Source: Phylloscopus collybita (taxonomy: Eukaryota > Chordata > Aves > Passeriformes > Phylloscopidae). From it: a stretch of DNA of 64,000 nucleotides. Position 1 is the first letter of the stretch, and each line of letters starts with the position of its first letter. The notes beneath the pieces are model-generated. The model was not told the origin of the DNA. It ran no database searches and saw only the letters and a list, made by a program, of their open reading frames with translations. Shown piece after piece: positions 45,918 through 59,900 of the stretch. The stretch is from positions 14,599,001 to 14,663,000 of the forward strand of contig JAJNNQ010000006.1 of the NCBI GenBank assembly GCA_027886175.1, given 5' to 3'. A program made the translations under genes and the position numbers.

Positions 45918-48900
45918 TCCCATGGCAAGAGATGTATGCTTACAACATACTTCAGGGTACTTTATTTCACAGGACTCTATGAAATAACTGATGTCCTCAT
46001 AGCTCTTGATTTCCTCATTATATGTTTCAAATTTTCATTCCATTCAGTAATTTCTCCTTCAGTACTTACATGTTTTACCAACCTTGTGTCATCTCTATTC
46101 TGTCACTACTTTATTTTTTCCCAATAATACATTAGATATGTGCTCAAACCTCCAGCTTTCTCTTAGTATAGAAGGATTTTCAAATGCCTCATGGTTTGCA
46201 TGACAGAAGGAAATATGTGTCTCTTATGTCTCTCCCACAATCATTAATAGTTTCTTCCTCTTTTTTTGCCTGTGCTTTTTGCTCTATGTTCCTCTAGATT
46301 TTGCATCTTACAGTTTGAGAGAGATGTAAGCAAAATTTCTGTTAGAGGAATACAATTCTGCAAAAAACTTGGTATATTTTGCATAAAGAGAAGTGTTTGT
46401 AATTAAGATTATGGTAAGAGATATAAAACTTTGTACACCGTAGAATGGTTTTCACATCTAGTAACACAGCTGGTGTCACAATGTATATCACCTAGTTCCC
46501 TAGGCATACTTAAATTTACCCAACTGCCTATAAATATAATCTATAATCTTGTTTTAAGTTTTCTTGTCCTCCATTTCTATCAAAATCTCCATTTGATCTT
46601 AGACACATCTAGTAGAAAAAAAAAAAGGATAAAATGAAATGCTATAGTAACTGTAACAAACTTTCTTCTCTGGCTGGACACAATTCCTCTCATTTTTCAC
46701 AGTGGGTGTTAGATAGCTGTGGGTTAGTATACAAGCTGCCCTGTCTATTTTTTGTAAGCTATGCCACTGTGATCTCTACTGTCTGACATCCTCCATCTCT
46801 GATTTTCCAGCTGCACAAAGATATTTTGGCTGCCCTATATTTGTGTCATGCATCTAGATTGATGAGAGCATTAGAGACTATAGAACAGATCTCAAATCCT
46901 GAACATCACATAGACCACTCCCTTGATTGTCATCATTTACTCTGTTGCAAGGCACATATATCTTCTGTTTCATCCTTCTGTATATGTTTTTAGTATATAT
47001 TTTCTGTCAATTCCTTTAAACTGGTCATTTAAGGAGCTGATTTATGCTGCTGTTTCTCTCAGGCACCATTGCTTTTTTTTCTGACCCATGTGACTGACAG
47101 AAAGCAGTGTTTTGTGACCATGTGTACCAAAGGTGGACCATAAAAAAAAAGGATGAAATGTAATCTTTTTATGTAAACTTGCTCAGGCACCACCTTCTTC
47201 CGCTAATAATGATGGGATTCATGTTATATAAGCAAGGACAATAATTTTTTGAACTTCATAAGACTTCATCTTTACGATATGTTAACTGTATTAGATTTTA
47301 ATAAAAACTTTGCTATTAAATAAAGAACTAAGATTTTTGGACAATAACTTCTCTTTTTTCATTATGTGAAATGTCATCAATTACAATTTTGGGGTTAGTT
47401 TTCATGTTTGAGGGGGTTTTTGTTACTTTTTTTTTTAATTAAGGGGGGCTTTTAAAATACCTCTGTTAAGGGAAATAAATAAGATCTTTGTCAATTCATG
47501 ACACAATAATATGAGCTTAAGCTTTACTGAATAACTATTTTGGAATGCCTGAATTCAGTTGAACGCTATCTTTACAGAGAGTTTGGTGTAATTATTTAAT
47601 TAATGGAAATGAAGTATTGCAGCACCGAAGGGTTTGAATAGGTGTTGAAGAACACTGTGGGTTAGCCCCATGGCTTGGCTGCAGCTCAGGGTAATTCACA
47701 TATTTGAATAATGAAATGGTGAATTTTCATTGCTTGTCTCTCTTTTCCTTTTTTCAGCTTTATAACATGATGGAACCAAAGAAATCTCTCTTCTGCCAGA
47801 CAGTAGGAACCTAGGTTGCTGGGACAACATGTCAACTGCAAAAAAACCACTTAAAATAAAGGTGGCTTATTTCCAAGTCCACATATTTTTGGCATTTGGG
47901 GGTTTTTTTTCCACATTTTCATAGAAAATACACTGGCAAAAATGGCTTGTGGGAGGTTGTAATCAACAAACCTGTTGTTTGTAGAGGGATTATGAATCAG
48001 AAAGTAATGCTAAGCAGTGAGAAATGCACACCAGCATTTCTCAATTGTAAAAATATGAAAATCTCTAGAAGTACATGAAAGTTTTAAAGCCCCTATTTAG
48101 AAAACTTCTTCTTAGCTAAGAATTGGTTGCTAGGATTTACAGAGATTGTCACAAAGTAGTTCCCAAATCTGCTTCACTGGAATGCTAACTGGGTGAAAAA
48201 CATGTTCTTAATTTTAAATGGACTGCATAGGATTGAGCTGCACATTTTGCATTGAATCAAATGAGACCTGTGTAGGTAAATTTGAGTTCAGTCCTTTGGA
48301 AACACTCATTGTGCATTATGAGTACAGCAGTGTTTCACATACAGAAGAAGAAAACCCCCTGGTTTTAAGTAACAAAGATGTGACTTGGCAAAAGCAAAGC
48401 ACAAAAAGCCCCCCCAGCCTCCTGCCCACGCCCCCCTCCAAAAAAAAACCAACCAACCTCTCTCCCCAAAAAAACAACAAAATCAAAACAAAACAAAACA
48501 CCCCAAAATCCCAGAAATCACCTCATCCCAGAAACTCTGTAGTACCTCAAAAATCAGTGACCCTCCTCTTGCATAGGAACAACAAAGTATATTAACAGTA
48601 ATGATGCTATGGTAACTGGTGCTTGAAGAAAATAAAGCCCATTATGTTGAAGTGTTGACCAGCTTTCATTTCTTCATATTAAAATTCATTTACTAGGCAC
48701 ATTGTGAAGTTGTTAAAGGCATAGATCTTTCTTGGATTGCAACACAACACAATGTCAGTGACTTTTCTGGGTCTGATAAAGATCTAAAGACTGTATTTTA
48801 GGATGCATCCTGTTTAATTTAAATGCCTATCTCTTTGTTCAGTGTTGGAAAGCAGAAGGAAATGACAGGAGAATATGTTCACTTGGGTGCTGTTTGCTAA

Positions 48901-51295
48901 GTGAATTTCATGCAAAACCTCACATGCTGTGTGGAAAAGGGCACTTGGGGCTTGCTTTTTAGCTTAAAATGCAGGGGTTATAGCTCTAGCCAGAAGAGCT
49001 GGAGCTGGGATTAAAGACAACTAAACTCAGCATCAAGTAAGAAAGGAATCTTCACTGTGGTCACATACACACCCCAATAGTCAGAGTAATCAAGGTCATC
49101 CATGTAGGAAAAAAAAAATTATTCTGCCAAAAAGTCAGGCTTCTTCCCTTTTGGAGACAGAGATCCTTTAATCTACATGAAAAGGTCCCACCACTGTGTG
49201 CCTGTAAAGAGAAACAGATTAGGCTAACCAGAGGTGATAGTTTATGCAATAAACTGGAGTACGTTTCCTGTGAGATTCTACCCATCAGGTTATGCAATTC
49301 TGTTGCTCACAAACATCATAGGTTCTAGCTCCATTAGTTGCTATGCAGTGTGGAGGCTCTGATGTCCTGGAATGCACCAAGGGACTACGCCACTGCCATA
49401 TAATGTCAACATACTGGGATCCTTAACTCTGGTACAAGATATGCAAGCATTTAAGTCTGCAAAGATACATGACAAGGAAGTAGGAACAACTGGATGTGCA
49501 AACACAGGAGTTCAGCTGAAGTGCATGTTGGGCCCCCTGCCTGTGTGTTATGAGGTCCCATCCACAGGGAACCATTGTACAGAAAAGGTTTTTACTTATG
49601 ACTGCTCAGCAAATTTCAACAGACAAGTACTCCATGCTAACATTTCTAGACTCAGTTCCAAGTGGAAGAAATTCTTCACGTGGTCTGGGGATTTAAATTT
49701 GATAGCCTGTTTCTTGAGCAGTCTCTAGTGGGTTTTTTGATTGGACATGTGCTCACTGATTCATTTCTAAAATTGTGCAATTCACAGAAATGTCTGTTTT
49801 GTTAATCCTGCTGGGACTTGATTTTGAACAGTTCAGCAGTACAGATGGGTATAGATCTGGCCACTAGGAAAAAAAAAAGGGGAATTCAAGGGCTCAGTGG
49901 TCTAAGCAGGGATACCTTGAATAACAGAACAATTGAATGCTCGGCTTAAAAAAATAGAAATATATTTACATGTTTAAGGTCATATCCACTATGGAATGTA
50001 GTGCAGTTTTGAGACCCTTGAATTAATTCAGACTCAGGCAGTTAATGGTGCATAAATGCAGTCACAGTGCTTTCAAACCAAAATTCTTATTCAGAGCCAG
50101 AAGACATGTCACTGCAGTGTACCTTTCCCTAGTTTCCACTGTTAGCCTTTGTCAAGCTAGAACTTTGCAACAAAACCCATAGAATACAAAGAAATACTGT
50201 GAATAATTCAGAAAGTAAACTGGAACTCCCAGTCTGCCTGCTTGTGCTTTCAATATAAATCTTTTTTACATGATAACTGGATTAAAAAGAAACCTATTTT
50301 GCATTATGATCTTTCTATCCTTTTCACTAAACAGCCTAGCATCTTTTCCATAAAATTCCACTGGTTTGTTTTTATTTTTGTTGTTTGTTTGTTTGTTTTG
50401 TTGCAGGGGATACATATAATTTTATCTTGTCATATAGTCAATTAACTTACTGCTAATGTCTCCCTAGAAACATTAGTGGATATCAAGAGTGTAGATACAA
50501 GTTGCAGGAGAATTAAGAACTTACAAATATTAATGTGAGACTGTAATTTGTGAAAGAGTGGTATTCCGAGTGGTGCCACAAACTTAAGATGATGCAGAAC
50601 TTTTTTATAGAGTTTTGGAAAAGGGATGCTGTGAGAAGACAAATGCTTGTCTGACTCTGAGACATCTCTCTTTTCATGTAGGGCCCTTGTATGAGAAGTG
50701 AAAAACAAACTATTCAGCTGGATTCTTACTGCCATGAAATTGGTGCCACCATTGGTTGGATGAAGTGAATGTTGCTGAGCATAGAGGTCTGTGGCAGAAG
50801 AGCAAATGGTCCTTCAACCCTTGTGATTTATGAGTTAATGACAGTATGAAGCCACACTTTTGATTCTGTTCAGAAAATGCATCAAGCTAAGGAGCAAAGA
50901 GCTAATTCAGAACCACTGATTGAACCAAGAAATGTATTATACAGGTGGAATGGACATTGAAATAATTTCTCTCTCAAAATACTATCCAGAATGAAACCCT
51001 ATCAGGAGAGTAGTGCTGAAAAAAGCTAGTATGAAAAAGCAGTCATCTTAGGCATTGTACTGAAATCATACTTCTTGGCATCTCAGCATCATTTACTTCT
51101 CAGATGAAAACTACTTCTTAAAATTGCACCATACTTGGGAAAAAGCTTACTCAAACTACAATCCTCTTAAGTTTAATTACTATATCAGCTAGGGTTTCCT
51201 GCTTAGAAGGAGTGGTTGAACACACACACCCATCAGTCGGGCCCCAGTTTCATTGTGAGGTGAGATTTGGGCACTTCTGCATATGTGTAATGGAA
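45918..51295. other. AT-rich unique sequence, no gene seen
   Basis: The stretch contains an A10 run near 46617-46626, a G/T-rich patch at about 47395-47450, a C/A-rich tract at 48402-48515, and a T/G run (ttgtttgtttgtttgttttg) at about 50381-50401. The Pro/Lys/Gln-rich 125-codon frame at 48218-48595 is driven by the C/A-rich tract. No gene or RNA is supported. Confidence 0.5.
48402..48515 (+). repeat. C/A-rich low-complexity tract
   Basis: C-rich runs (cccccccagcctcctgccca) pass into CAACC and CAAAA units with almost no G or T. It has the same texture as the tracts near 40.5 and 42.4 kb. Confidence 0.85.
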
Positions 51296-51428
51296 CCACA
51301 GAATCACAGAACAGGTAAAATTGGAATGGACAACTGGAGGTCATTTAATCCAACTCCCTGCTTCTGCAGAGTCCCCAAGAACACCATTACTCAGGATTGT
51401 GTCCAGATGACTTTTGAATATCTCTAGA
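51296..51428 (-). mobile_element. CR1 LINE 3'-end fragment, reverse orientation
   Basis: The plus strand begins 'ccacagaatcacagaaca' and continues 'aattggaatggacaactgga', 'ggtcatttaatccaactccc' and 'aggattgtgtccagatgact', then 'tttgaatatctctaga'. These are the reverse complement of the CR1 terminus and upstream blocks in correct order, so the element lies on the minus strand. It is 5'-truncated and non-coding. Confidence 0.88.
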
Positions 51429-53530
51429 TATATTAAAAATATAAGAAGTACAAAACAATTGGATAAAGCTGTATTGCAGTATATGCCCTGAAAAGAGGAC
51501 TAGAGCAGAAAAAAAAAAAAAAAATAGGCATAAGTCAGTAAATGTAAACACATTTAGAGACTGACTTGTTAATTTGGCCTAATAATTTTTGTGCAGTCTT
51601 GTTCATATTGCTTTTGGAAGTAAACAGTCCAAGGCAGGAAGGGGGAGAAGACTCTGGTGTGGAAGTTTGAATAACTCTTTTTCCCTGGGCTGTGGTATTT
51701 TAGCAGCATAGACATTCTTTTCAGGGATTGGAAGCAGAAAAGGGAGATGGATTGGCCTGTGTACATCCACAAAGGATGAAAGATGATACTTGTTCTACAG
51801 TAGCACATGGGTGCTTATGTAGTAGTCTCTGTGATGGTGTAGGCCTACAGGCACTATTGCGATATTGTTACATTTCTTGTCTGGGGTGCAGCTCCTATAA
51901 GAGCTGTGGGAAACAGATTTATCTAGGTTTATCAGACCAATATGGGAAATTAGGCCCAATATGGGAAATTTGGGCAGAAATCTTAGCAGATTTAGTATGC
52001 TCAGTAACCAAAAATATTGTTGCTGGATTAAATGTGAAAGTGTCAGCAGTTTCACAATTCTATGCAGTCCTTAGGTTTTTCTAAGGTTTATAAAACTATT
52101 TTTTAATATAAATGTTGTCACTAAAAGTGTTCATTCTTTTTCATGTGTCAGGGACAGTTACATCACTTTATATTCCTATTTTGTCCTTTAACCAGGACCC
52201 AAATTAGATGAAGTATAGCTTTCTAACTTTTTTCCCCTCCTGATTTTTTTTTTTGGTCAGTATCTTAGGAATTAGTTTTTGAATTATTTCAATAATGCTT
52301 TTTCTTTGAAAGCCATAGACAAAACTGCTATCTTAAAACAATTTGGGTACCCTTTTTTGTTCTTTTCTTTCAGTAGACCTATATTAAACAAATGAGGATA
52401 AAAGAGGAACAAAATTGCGTTTTTCACAGGTGGAAATGAACATACTGAAACTTAGTTCTTCAGCTTCCATAGTCATTCTGAGAACTGGTTGCACAGCCTA
52501 CTTCAAGAATTGTTTCTAAGTTGTATAGTGAGTCCTATCTTTTAGGTAAAATTCTCTGTCAGTTGAGCTCAGTATCACAAGAGAAGTGTTGATGTACCTT
52601 TTAGCTTTTCATCAGTGAAAAGATGCTTATTTGTTTCTGCCCTTTAGAACATGTTATCACAGTGCTATCACAGCACTGGCACTGGATATAGGTAACGGTA
52701 GGATTTGGGAGCAATTAAAATTCCAGGTTATACTGTTACATAGTGACAGAAACAAAACCCAGAAACATAATGCACCCACAGTGTGACGCTGTAACTGAAA
52801 ACCAGAAAGCACCAAAACCTCTATTCCACTTCTGGGCGTTCTAGGGTATAATTCTTACAGCATTATCCGTGCTGTAGTATCATGCTGGCTGTTACACCGA
52901 GGAATAGTTTCCCCTGGGCCAGGCTGGAAAATATGCGTATGAAGACACGGAAACTGCTAAGACGTCATGTTGGTGAACCATGAACTAAAAAGGAAGAAAC
53001 GTTTCACATAGTTTCAAAGGAAGAAAACCTGCATAGGTGAGCTGGAAATGTTGATAGGAACACACAGAAAGCACAGCAGATCAGTATCAACAAAGTTTGG
53101 TATGCTCACAGCGAAACAGTGTCAAGGCTATGAAAATTTAAAATCTAGTTTGCAAATTGGATGGGAAAAAAATTTCCTCTTATTATTCTACGTTAATAGA
53201 TACAAAATGAATAAGTAGTCTAAAATGCATTCCCCCAATACAGATTTTTATTTAATCATACTTTTGAAACATCGTGAGCAATCTGCAATCAGCTCTTGTA
53301 CATAATTATCAGTATATCTGCAGTTACCAAAAAATATCTTGTGTTCAGTACACAAAATAGTAAACAAAGGCAAATGAAAACTTTTGTTGTTGTAGGTTTC
53401 TCTTACAAGAAACTCAGGGAGAGACTAGTCTGTGCTGAAGGCAGTTCAAAAATTAGATAAGTTAAATTATGCTTTTGTGTAATTTACTGAGCTTCATGTA
53501 CCATATTTTAGAGTTTGCTCTTACCTACTC
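51429..53530. other. Unique sequence, no gene seen
   Basis: The stretch contains an A16 run at 51509-51524. A short duplication of 'aatatgggaaatt' occurs at about 51939-51970 (period 20). The 118-codon frame at 51728-52084 crosses this duplication and resembles no family I know. The stretch at 52750-52990 has more CpG than its surroundings and could be an old repeat, but I could not identify it. Confidence 0.45.
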
Positions 53531-53990
53531 TCTGAGGGTTCAGCCCTGTTCAGGACTGCTGGCTTAAAAATAATTAGTGGGACCACATGATTGGTGTGCC
53601 TTGTAACTCAAAAAGGTTTAATGCAAAATAATACAAAACTAAAAACAATGATCAAAGCCATGCACCGTGTAAGGACAGATCCTTCACCTGCTACAATATC
53701 CTGAAAATGCCACAAAAATGCTTCCAGACTCTTTGTTCTGTCACCTTTTCTATCTAATGGTTGAGGATGGACCTATTTTGGCAAACTGCCAGTAGGAAGG
53801 GGTACAGGTTTTTGACAAGCAGTGATAAAGGCTTGTTGACCTGTTGAGGTGCTTCTCTCTTGGCACAGAGCCAATTACAAAGAGAGAAACACAGAACTTT
53901 CTGTGTTCCTCCAAACTTCCTAAAATGTCCGAAGGGAAAACCAAAACCCTTTCCTTATACAGAACTACCCACTCAGGAGTGGGGGGTGAA
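53531..53990 (-). mobile_element. Possible old LTR remnant
   Basis: Read on the minus strand, a TATA-like 'gtataagg' (plus-strand 53953-53960) is followed about 335 bases later by an ATTAAA poly(A) signal (plus-strand 53617-53622). Base composition between them is more even than in the surroundings, as in retroviral LTRs. I could not fix TG/CA ends or a target duplication, and I do not recognise the family. The 109-codon minus-strand frame at 53750-54079 overlaps this block and shows no viral or host domain. Confidence 0.22.
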
Positions 53991-56900
53991 TTACTACACC
54001 ATATATGAACTTCATGATAATCAGATTCTGATAGAATGTATCTGATAAAATACAGATGACTTAACACTTCAGAAATCAATTCTTTTCATTCCAATGCACA
54101 TATCGAAAATAGCTCAACAAAATAATTCCCTAAGAGTATGTATTTCTTCCACTGCCTGTAAAGTTTTTCATACATAATAACAGGCTCACACAGAGTAAAT
54201 TTTAGTTGTCTAAAGTTAGATGAGGTAAATCTAGCACTCCTCCCCTCCCTACTTGTATACTGCAATTGAACTTTTAAATTTGGATGGCTCCAAAGATGCA
54301 TTCTAGATTATGCTCTTTATTTTTCATTCTTAGTCTCATTTGGGCAGGAATTCCTTTATATTTACTGAAGAAGAAAAAAGAGAAGGAGAAGGAAGAGTAA
54401 AATAAAAGACAGTTTGTAATTATTAATAAAAATGAATAATATATAATATTTTAGCTGTCATATACTCAAATAATTCTACCCATTGTTTATATTCCTTGTT
54501 TTAACAAAAATAAACTATGTAAAGTATGTAAAAGACAAAATAATTTATTGAATATTGTTGCTTGCATTTACAGAACTTGAAAACCACAACCATCAGTGCA
54601 TTACAAAACTGGCATACAGTGAATTCTTTAAAGGGCAAAATCTTAATCCAATGTATGTAATGGCTTTGTAGTTAGATAGTCGCAGTGAATCAAACTCTTC
54701 CTTTACAGTATATTGGTTTACTTGTTATCAGCTTAGTTTTCTGCCTTTTGTTTCCTTTATCAAATGGGAGGACTTACTACATCTCAGCATAGGCATAACA
54801 TGCACTGAAAGGATTTGCTTTTTTATTTTGGGGATTGGGCCCAAACTTCAAATCACTACACAATAAAGGGATTATACATTAAAAAGGACTGTATGCAATC
54901 AAGAAGAAATTTTAATTAATCATAAATAGAACTGCTTTTGTGGAAATAATTTGACCTGACAGTTCAAGGTTTGATCAGCACATCACAGAGATTAAAAATA
55001 CTTTTGACTTGAACAGACAGAGTCCCAGAGAGTCACTGCAGCCTGAAATACTTTAGGAAAGCTAGTGTGTACAGATCACACAATGTCAATGTTTCTCTTA
55101 GTGCTTCCATTCCATTAGAAACCAATGCAGGACTCTTTTAACTTCCGAGAAAGCTTCCAATATCATGCTGTCTTGGTCAATGCTGAAACAACAGAGATTA
55201 CAAGACATCAAACTACAATTTTTCATCCTATGTTCTGTGTGTATAAAACAAGGAGTCAGCTTCCCTTTGAAGTACTAATTGACTGTCTGTACCAATCAGC
55301 ACCTAATCCCTTTCCTGGATGCATTTAGGTCTCCACAGTAACTGAGCTGGCCTTCTTTGGGGTCTAGGCTGGAAAGCACTTACAGTAAATGTGTCGTATG
55401 CAAAGGAAGTTATTGATGTCAGTCTAAGAAAACCTTCCTAAACACAACTAGACCTCATAATTCATGATTAAGTCCAACAGCAAGAAGATGGATACATGCT
55501 AAAAGAATTCAGAGACACTATATTAAAAATTGGCAGCTAAAAAGAGGCATCTGATATTTCTTTTATTTCCTTTTTTTTCCCTGGCTCCTTTAACACAGAT
55601 TAACCAGGAACAGTGGGCATCAGATATTTACTGATTGTTCTGGGTCCCTACAAATAAGGTTGGAGATATAATCACAAAGAATTTGCTTGACATTGTCAGG
55701 CACAGCTTCAATGACTACCTTGCTCATTACAAGAATTGTTCGTACAAGAAATTACAGATGCATTTTACCTATTGCTGGGAGCACAAGCCACACACAAGTG
55801 ATCATTTAGAGCTGATAGCCTCAGAGTCTAGCCAGGCAGCTGAAGTAATTTGCACTTATTTGATTACAATCTCTGCCCTCCCATGAAATAGAGATCAGGA
55901 AGGAGCCCACTTGGAATGTCAGTTTGCAATATGCAAAAAGAAGAAGGAAAAGGGCATAGTAAAGGGAATTTGAGGGATGTTCTCCAGCAAGTACTCTGTC
56001 AATTAGAAGAGAAAAAATCCACAGATGAAAGTAAAGAACTAAAATCACAGAACTTCAGATGTCCCATAAAAAACCAGCCATTCATGTAGGAAGCACCCTT
56101 ATGAGTAGCAAAAGTTTAGACCTAATGAATGCTGACTATTCAGAGAATGTTTTCTTTTCTTTGAGGGGGGCCATAGAAGCATTTATATTATAGAAGAGTG
56201 ATAAGTTTCCTATACTGGAAAAGCTTTTTGGAAGAATGAATACTTCCTCAAAAAGAAATAATCTGGTTAATTAATTCCCAGCAGGTAGCATTTATGTATT
56301 CAGTATTTACATCTTTATCTAAAATAGCAACACAATATTCTGTGTGTTCTTTATGCTCTGTATTGTTAAATTATTAACCTTTCAGATCTGAGGATTTAAG
56401 ACAGGAAGGTCTTATTTTCTTTCACATAGGACATGGAATATAGCCACATTTTCTTAAGAGGAAGCAGAACTGCTCCACTGTCTCTGGTAAATAAATAGCT
56501 TGGATCAAAATAGAATATTTTAAATATACAGTGGAATCACCAGTAGAATTCCTACCTTTGTTAGACTTCAGTGTCCAGCTGTTGACATGCTTGGCTAAAA
56601 AGCTTTTCTGGTAAATACAGTCATCATTTGTGATGACTGAAAATTTCGGCAACTGCCCACAGCTTTGAGTGCCTCTGTTTTGAGGATGTCTGCCTTGCTA
56701 TACCATAGGACAACATTCAGTTATTAGGAAACAACATTTCCTAGAAAAATCATTCAAGTAGTCCCCCTTTCAAATATCTTTTCCAGCTTTTGGTTATACA
56801 GCCACAAAATTCAATTAAATGTTAACTGAAATAAGAAATTTGCTTCTTATTAGACATTTATTTTAAAGAAACATATCATGATTTCCAAGGGCTTTTTTTA

Positions 56901-59900
56901 AATTTATTTTTTTTATTATTATTTTTGTCTTTATATAAGGTAAAGTTCTTAAAGGGGAATTTGATTTGCTGGTCTCTTGGGTGGTCATTTAAAGCAGGCC
57001 TCTTCATATGACTAGAAATGCCATAAAGACAGACCATGTAGCTCTGTAACAAGGAGGTCAAGACAGAGGGGACTGTAGAAAAATAAACAAATCAAGCAAA
57101 GAAAACAAGCCCACTTGTGCTGTAGATGCTTACCCCTTAAGCACTTTTTTTTTCCTCTCTGCTGCTCACTGAGCAGCCAACTCCCCAGTACTAATCCATG
57201 TGGCTCTTTCTTCCCCTTTCAGGAGCTCTCTGTTTAGAAAAGCTGAAGCCTAAAGCCCTGCTGTCATGTACACCTTGCCCTGACCCTGACCTTGTGCTAT
57301 GGCTCAAGTCACAGTTGTTAGTTTAGGAGGAGAATTTGGAAATAGTCTTCTTTTGACAGAAGAGGGTTAATCTGTAGAAGGGAAAAAACAGCCAGAAGAA
57401 GAGAGAGCACCTGGTGAAGAGTAGATCTACAGACCTACTGTCTTTAGCTCACTCACCCTAATTGTCATACTTTTGATATTTCAAACTGACTTTTCTGATA
57501 GCTTTGTCAACGAGATGATGCCTCTGTTCTTGGCAAAGCATGAGAGAGGAGGACTGACCAAAGCTGTGCTCAAACAATAGATATTTCTGATTCCTTCCCT
57601 GTTCTATGCCTATGTAAGAAGAGCATTTGGTGAGTCCTCAACTTTTGCATTTGCCTTAATCCTTCAGGAGCCCTAACTGATAGTATTTCTGTGGACAAAG
57701 ATAAGGAGGAAAACCTCTTTCAATGCAGATTCTTACATATTAATTAAGTCTAGATTGACAGTTCTGCGATGAACTGAATACAGGACCACCTTCATACTTT
57801 CTCTGGCAACCCAAACATTTTTTAATAAGGTCATAACCTTCAACATAAGGATTTTTAATCAAATGTATTTAACTAGAAATCTTGTAAAAGGAGAGGGAGA
57901 AATTCTGATAACAACACTAGAAAGTGCATTACACTGTCCTGACTCACAAGACAGACTACCAAAATGACATTATGGCTAAAAGAGTAGAGGGATTTATAAA
58001 AAGGAACAGTTCACAGATTAGAATGGGTCTAAGGTTAGTTAGAAGAGTGTTGGGATTTAGACATTGATTCACATCTTGTAATATGAAGGACATGAATCAT
58101 TATAAATAAGCTTGAGATACAATAACTAAAGTAAAATTGAAAAAAAAAATTAGACCTTAGAGTACTTCTTGGGGAATTTGTCTTAAAATTGTTATGCTAA
58201 GTGAAAAATAATATTTTACCGTGAAAACTGCCCACTATTGATTGTTTCCTTGAATAGTGTCTTTAATGGTGTCACTAGGATTAAGGTACTACTAACCAGT
58301 GGTATGTAGTAAAAGTCAGTTTCTGACAGTCACACATGTATTGTAGCTTAGTATTTTACTTCTTCATAGCAAGCAAGTAATCAGAAATATTTCTCAAAGT
58401 TATTTTCATTTCTATTTATTTGACTATTGTGTGATTTTCTCCTTCACTCATACTCAAAAAAGTCAGTTCATCCCTACTCAAAGTGTACCTGAGCTTGGTT
58501 CACTAGGTAGCACAACAGCTATTTGGTTTGAAAAAATGCTTGTCCTCCCTGTGCCAGAGGAATAAGACCTGTATTTATTATTAATAGTTTTCTGCATGTT
58601 ACTAATCTTGGTTTGAATCAGAAAACCTGACTTCCTGTGAAAGCATTAAGAGTCATGTGAAGGGTTCGCTAATCAATGCTTTATAAAATATCATTAGTAA
58701 TTTAATAAGCTTTAAGAATGCACCCATAACTCTTCTAGGAAATATGCCAAATATTATCTATGAGACCTGTTAAATATTTTATCAGCAAGAAATAATTTAA
58801 GCCATCAAACAGATTCCAGCTTTTGGTGTCATCCTGGGTTCCCATGAGTCTGACAAACACAGAAATGTGTTGGTCCTCAGATAAGGAGGTAAAGTCAGTT
58901 ATGAGTCCTGGAGACCACTCAGCCAAGAAGAAACTATGCATGTTCAGGAGGTATTAGAGCGTTAAATGATAGGGAGACATTACCTCTCTGACAGGATTAG
59001 AGAAAGATCAAGAAGTCGGAGGAGCCAGTTGGAGCCTCAGGTAGGCCAAGACAGGAGAGACAGCAAGCATATTCCACATGATCTGTGGCTTAGTTTTAGT
59101 CTCCTTCTCCAAATTTGCTGAGCAACAGTGATGTGACAGATGGTCTTTGCATATTAGCCTCCTTCAGGGTGGTGGAGGTAGCTGCAAAGTAGTAGGCAAT
59201 GATTCAGCTATCAGGCAAGGCAACCTCTTTCGAAAGGCACTATATGAAAACCATATGGTGTGAATGATCTGCCCAGGGTACTGCTGTGTGCCAGGCTGAG
59301 CTGTGAATGTGTGCCTAGGCTGCTCTCAGGGAAAACAATGCAAAGGAGTTAGGAAGTGCCCTTCTTATCTCAGATGCTGGTGCACTCTTATGCATCCTAT
59401 ATGACTATGTAGATCAACAGGTTTTGCATTCCTTGTGGTGTTATTCTGTCCTTTCATCAGCTAACCAGCTAATTTACACCACCACAGCCTTCCTGTTACA
59501 GATAGAAGGAAGGATTTATGCAACCCAAAACCCTAACTCACTCATTACCCAACAGAGGGTCACTCTGTTATAGTAGTGAACCCAATGAATATAAAAGCAT
59601 TTTAATGGAAACCTTCCCTGCAGCTGGAGAACATCATTCTGTTTGAAGAATTTCTGGTAAACAGGCATTTTCCAAAACATAAACATTTGGGTTTTAAATG
59701 AATATTTATTCTGTTTCACTCTACATTTATTTATAAAAAGGAAATGTCTATATAAATAGATGATTAAGATCTAGAGTGTATATTACCAAAGAGGGATTGT
59801 AGCTTATTCCTGATCCCTGTAAGAGAGAAAACTTTCTGAACCTGTGATGGTCAAAGGAAACAAAATATCGAAAGCTGCTTTCAGTACATTTAGAGGGGAA

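Noticed and set aside
45591..46127. 178-codon open frame with Gly-Arg-Glu-Gly-Lys repeats
   Set aside because: Created by the GGAAG array, which is open in all six frames; no recognisable domain on either side.
47740..47815. Acceptor-like tract followed by a short ATG frame
   Set aside because: The candidate donor (GTTGCT) is poor and the frame stops after about 15 codons.
49372..49728. 118-codon plus-strand open frame
   Set aside because: Mixed composition but no recognisable motif, no signal peptide and no supporting signals; frames of this length are expected by chance in 64 kb.
51728..52084. 118-codon plus-strand open frame with several Cys
   Set aside because: No family recognised, includes a local duplication, and no splice or promoter context supports it.
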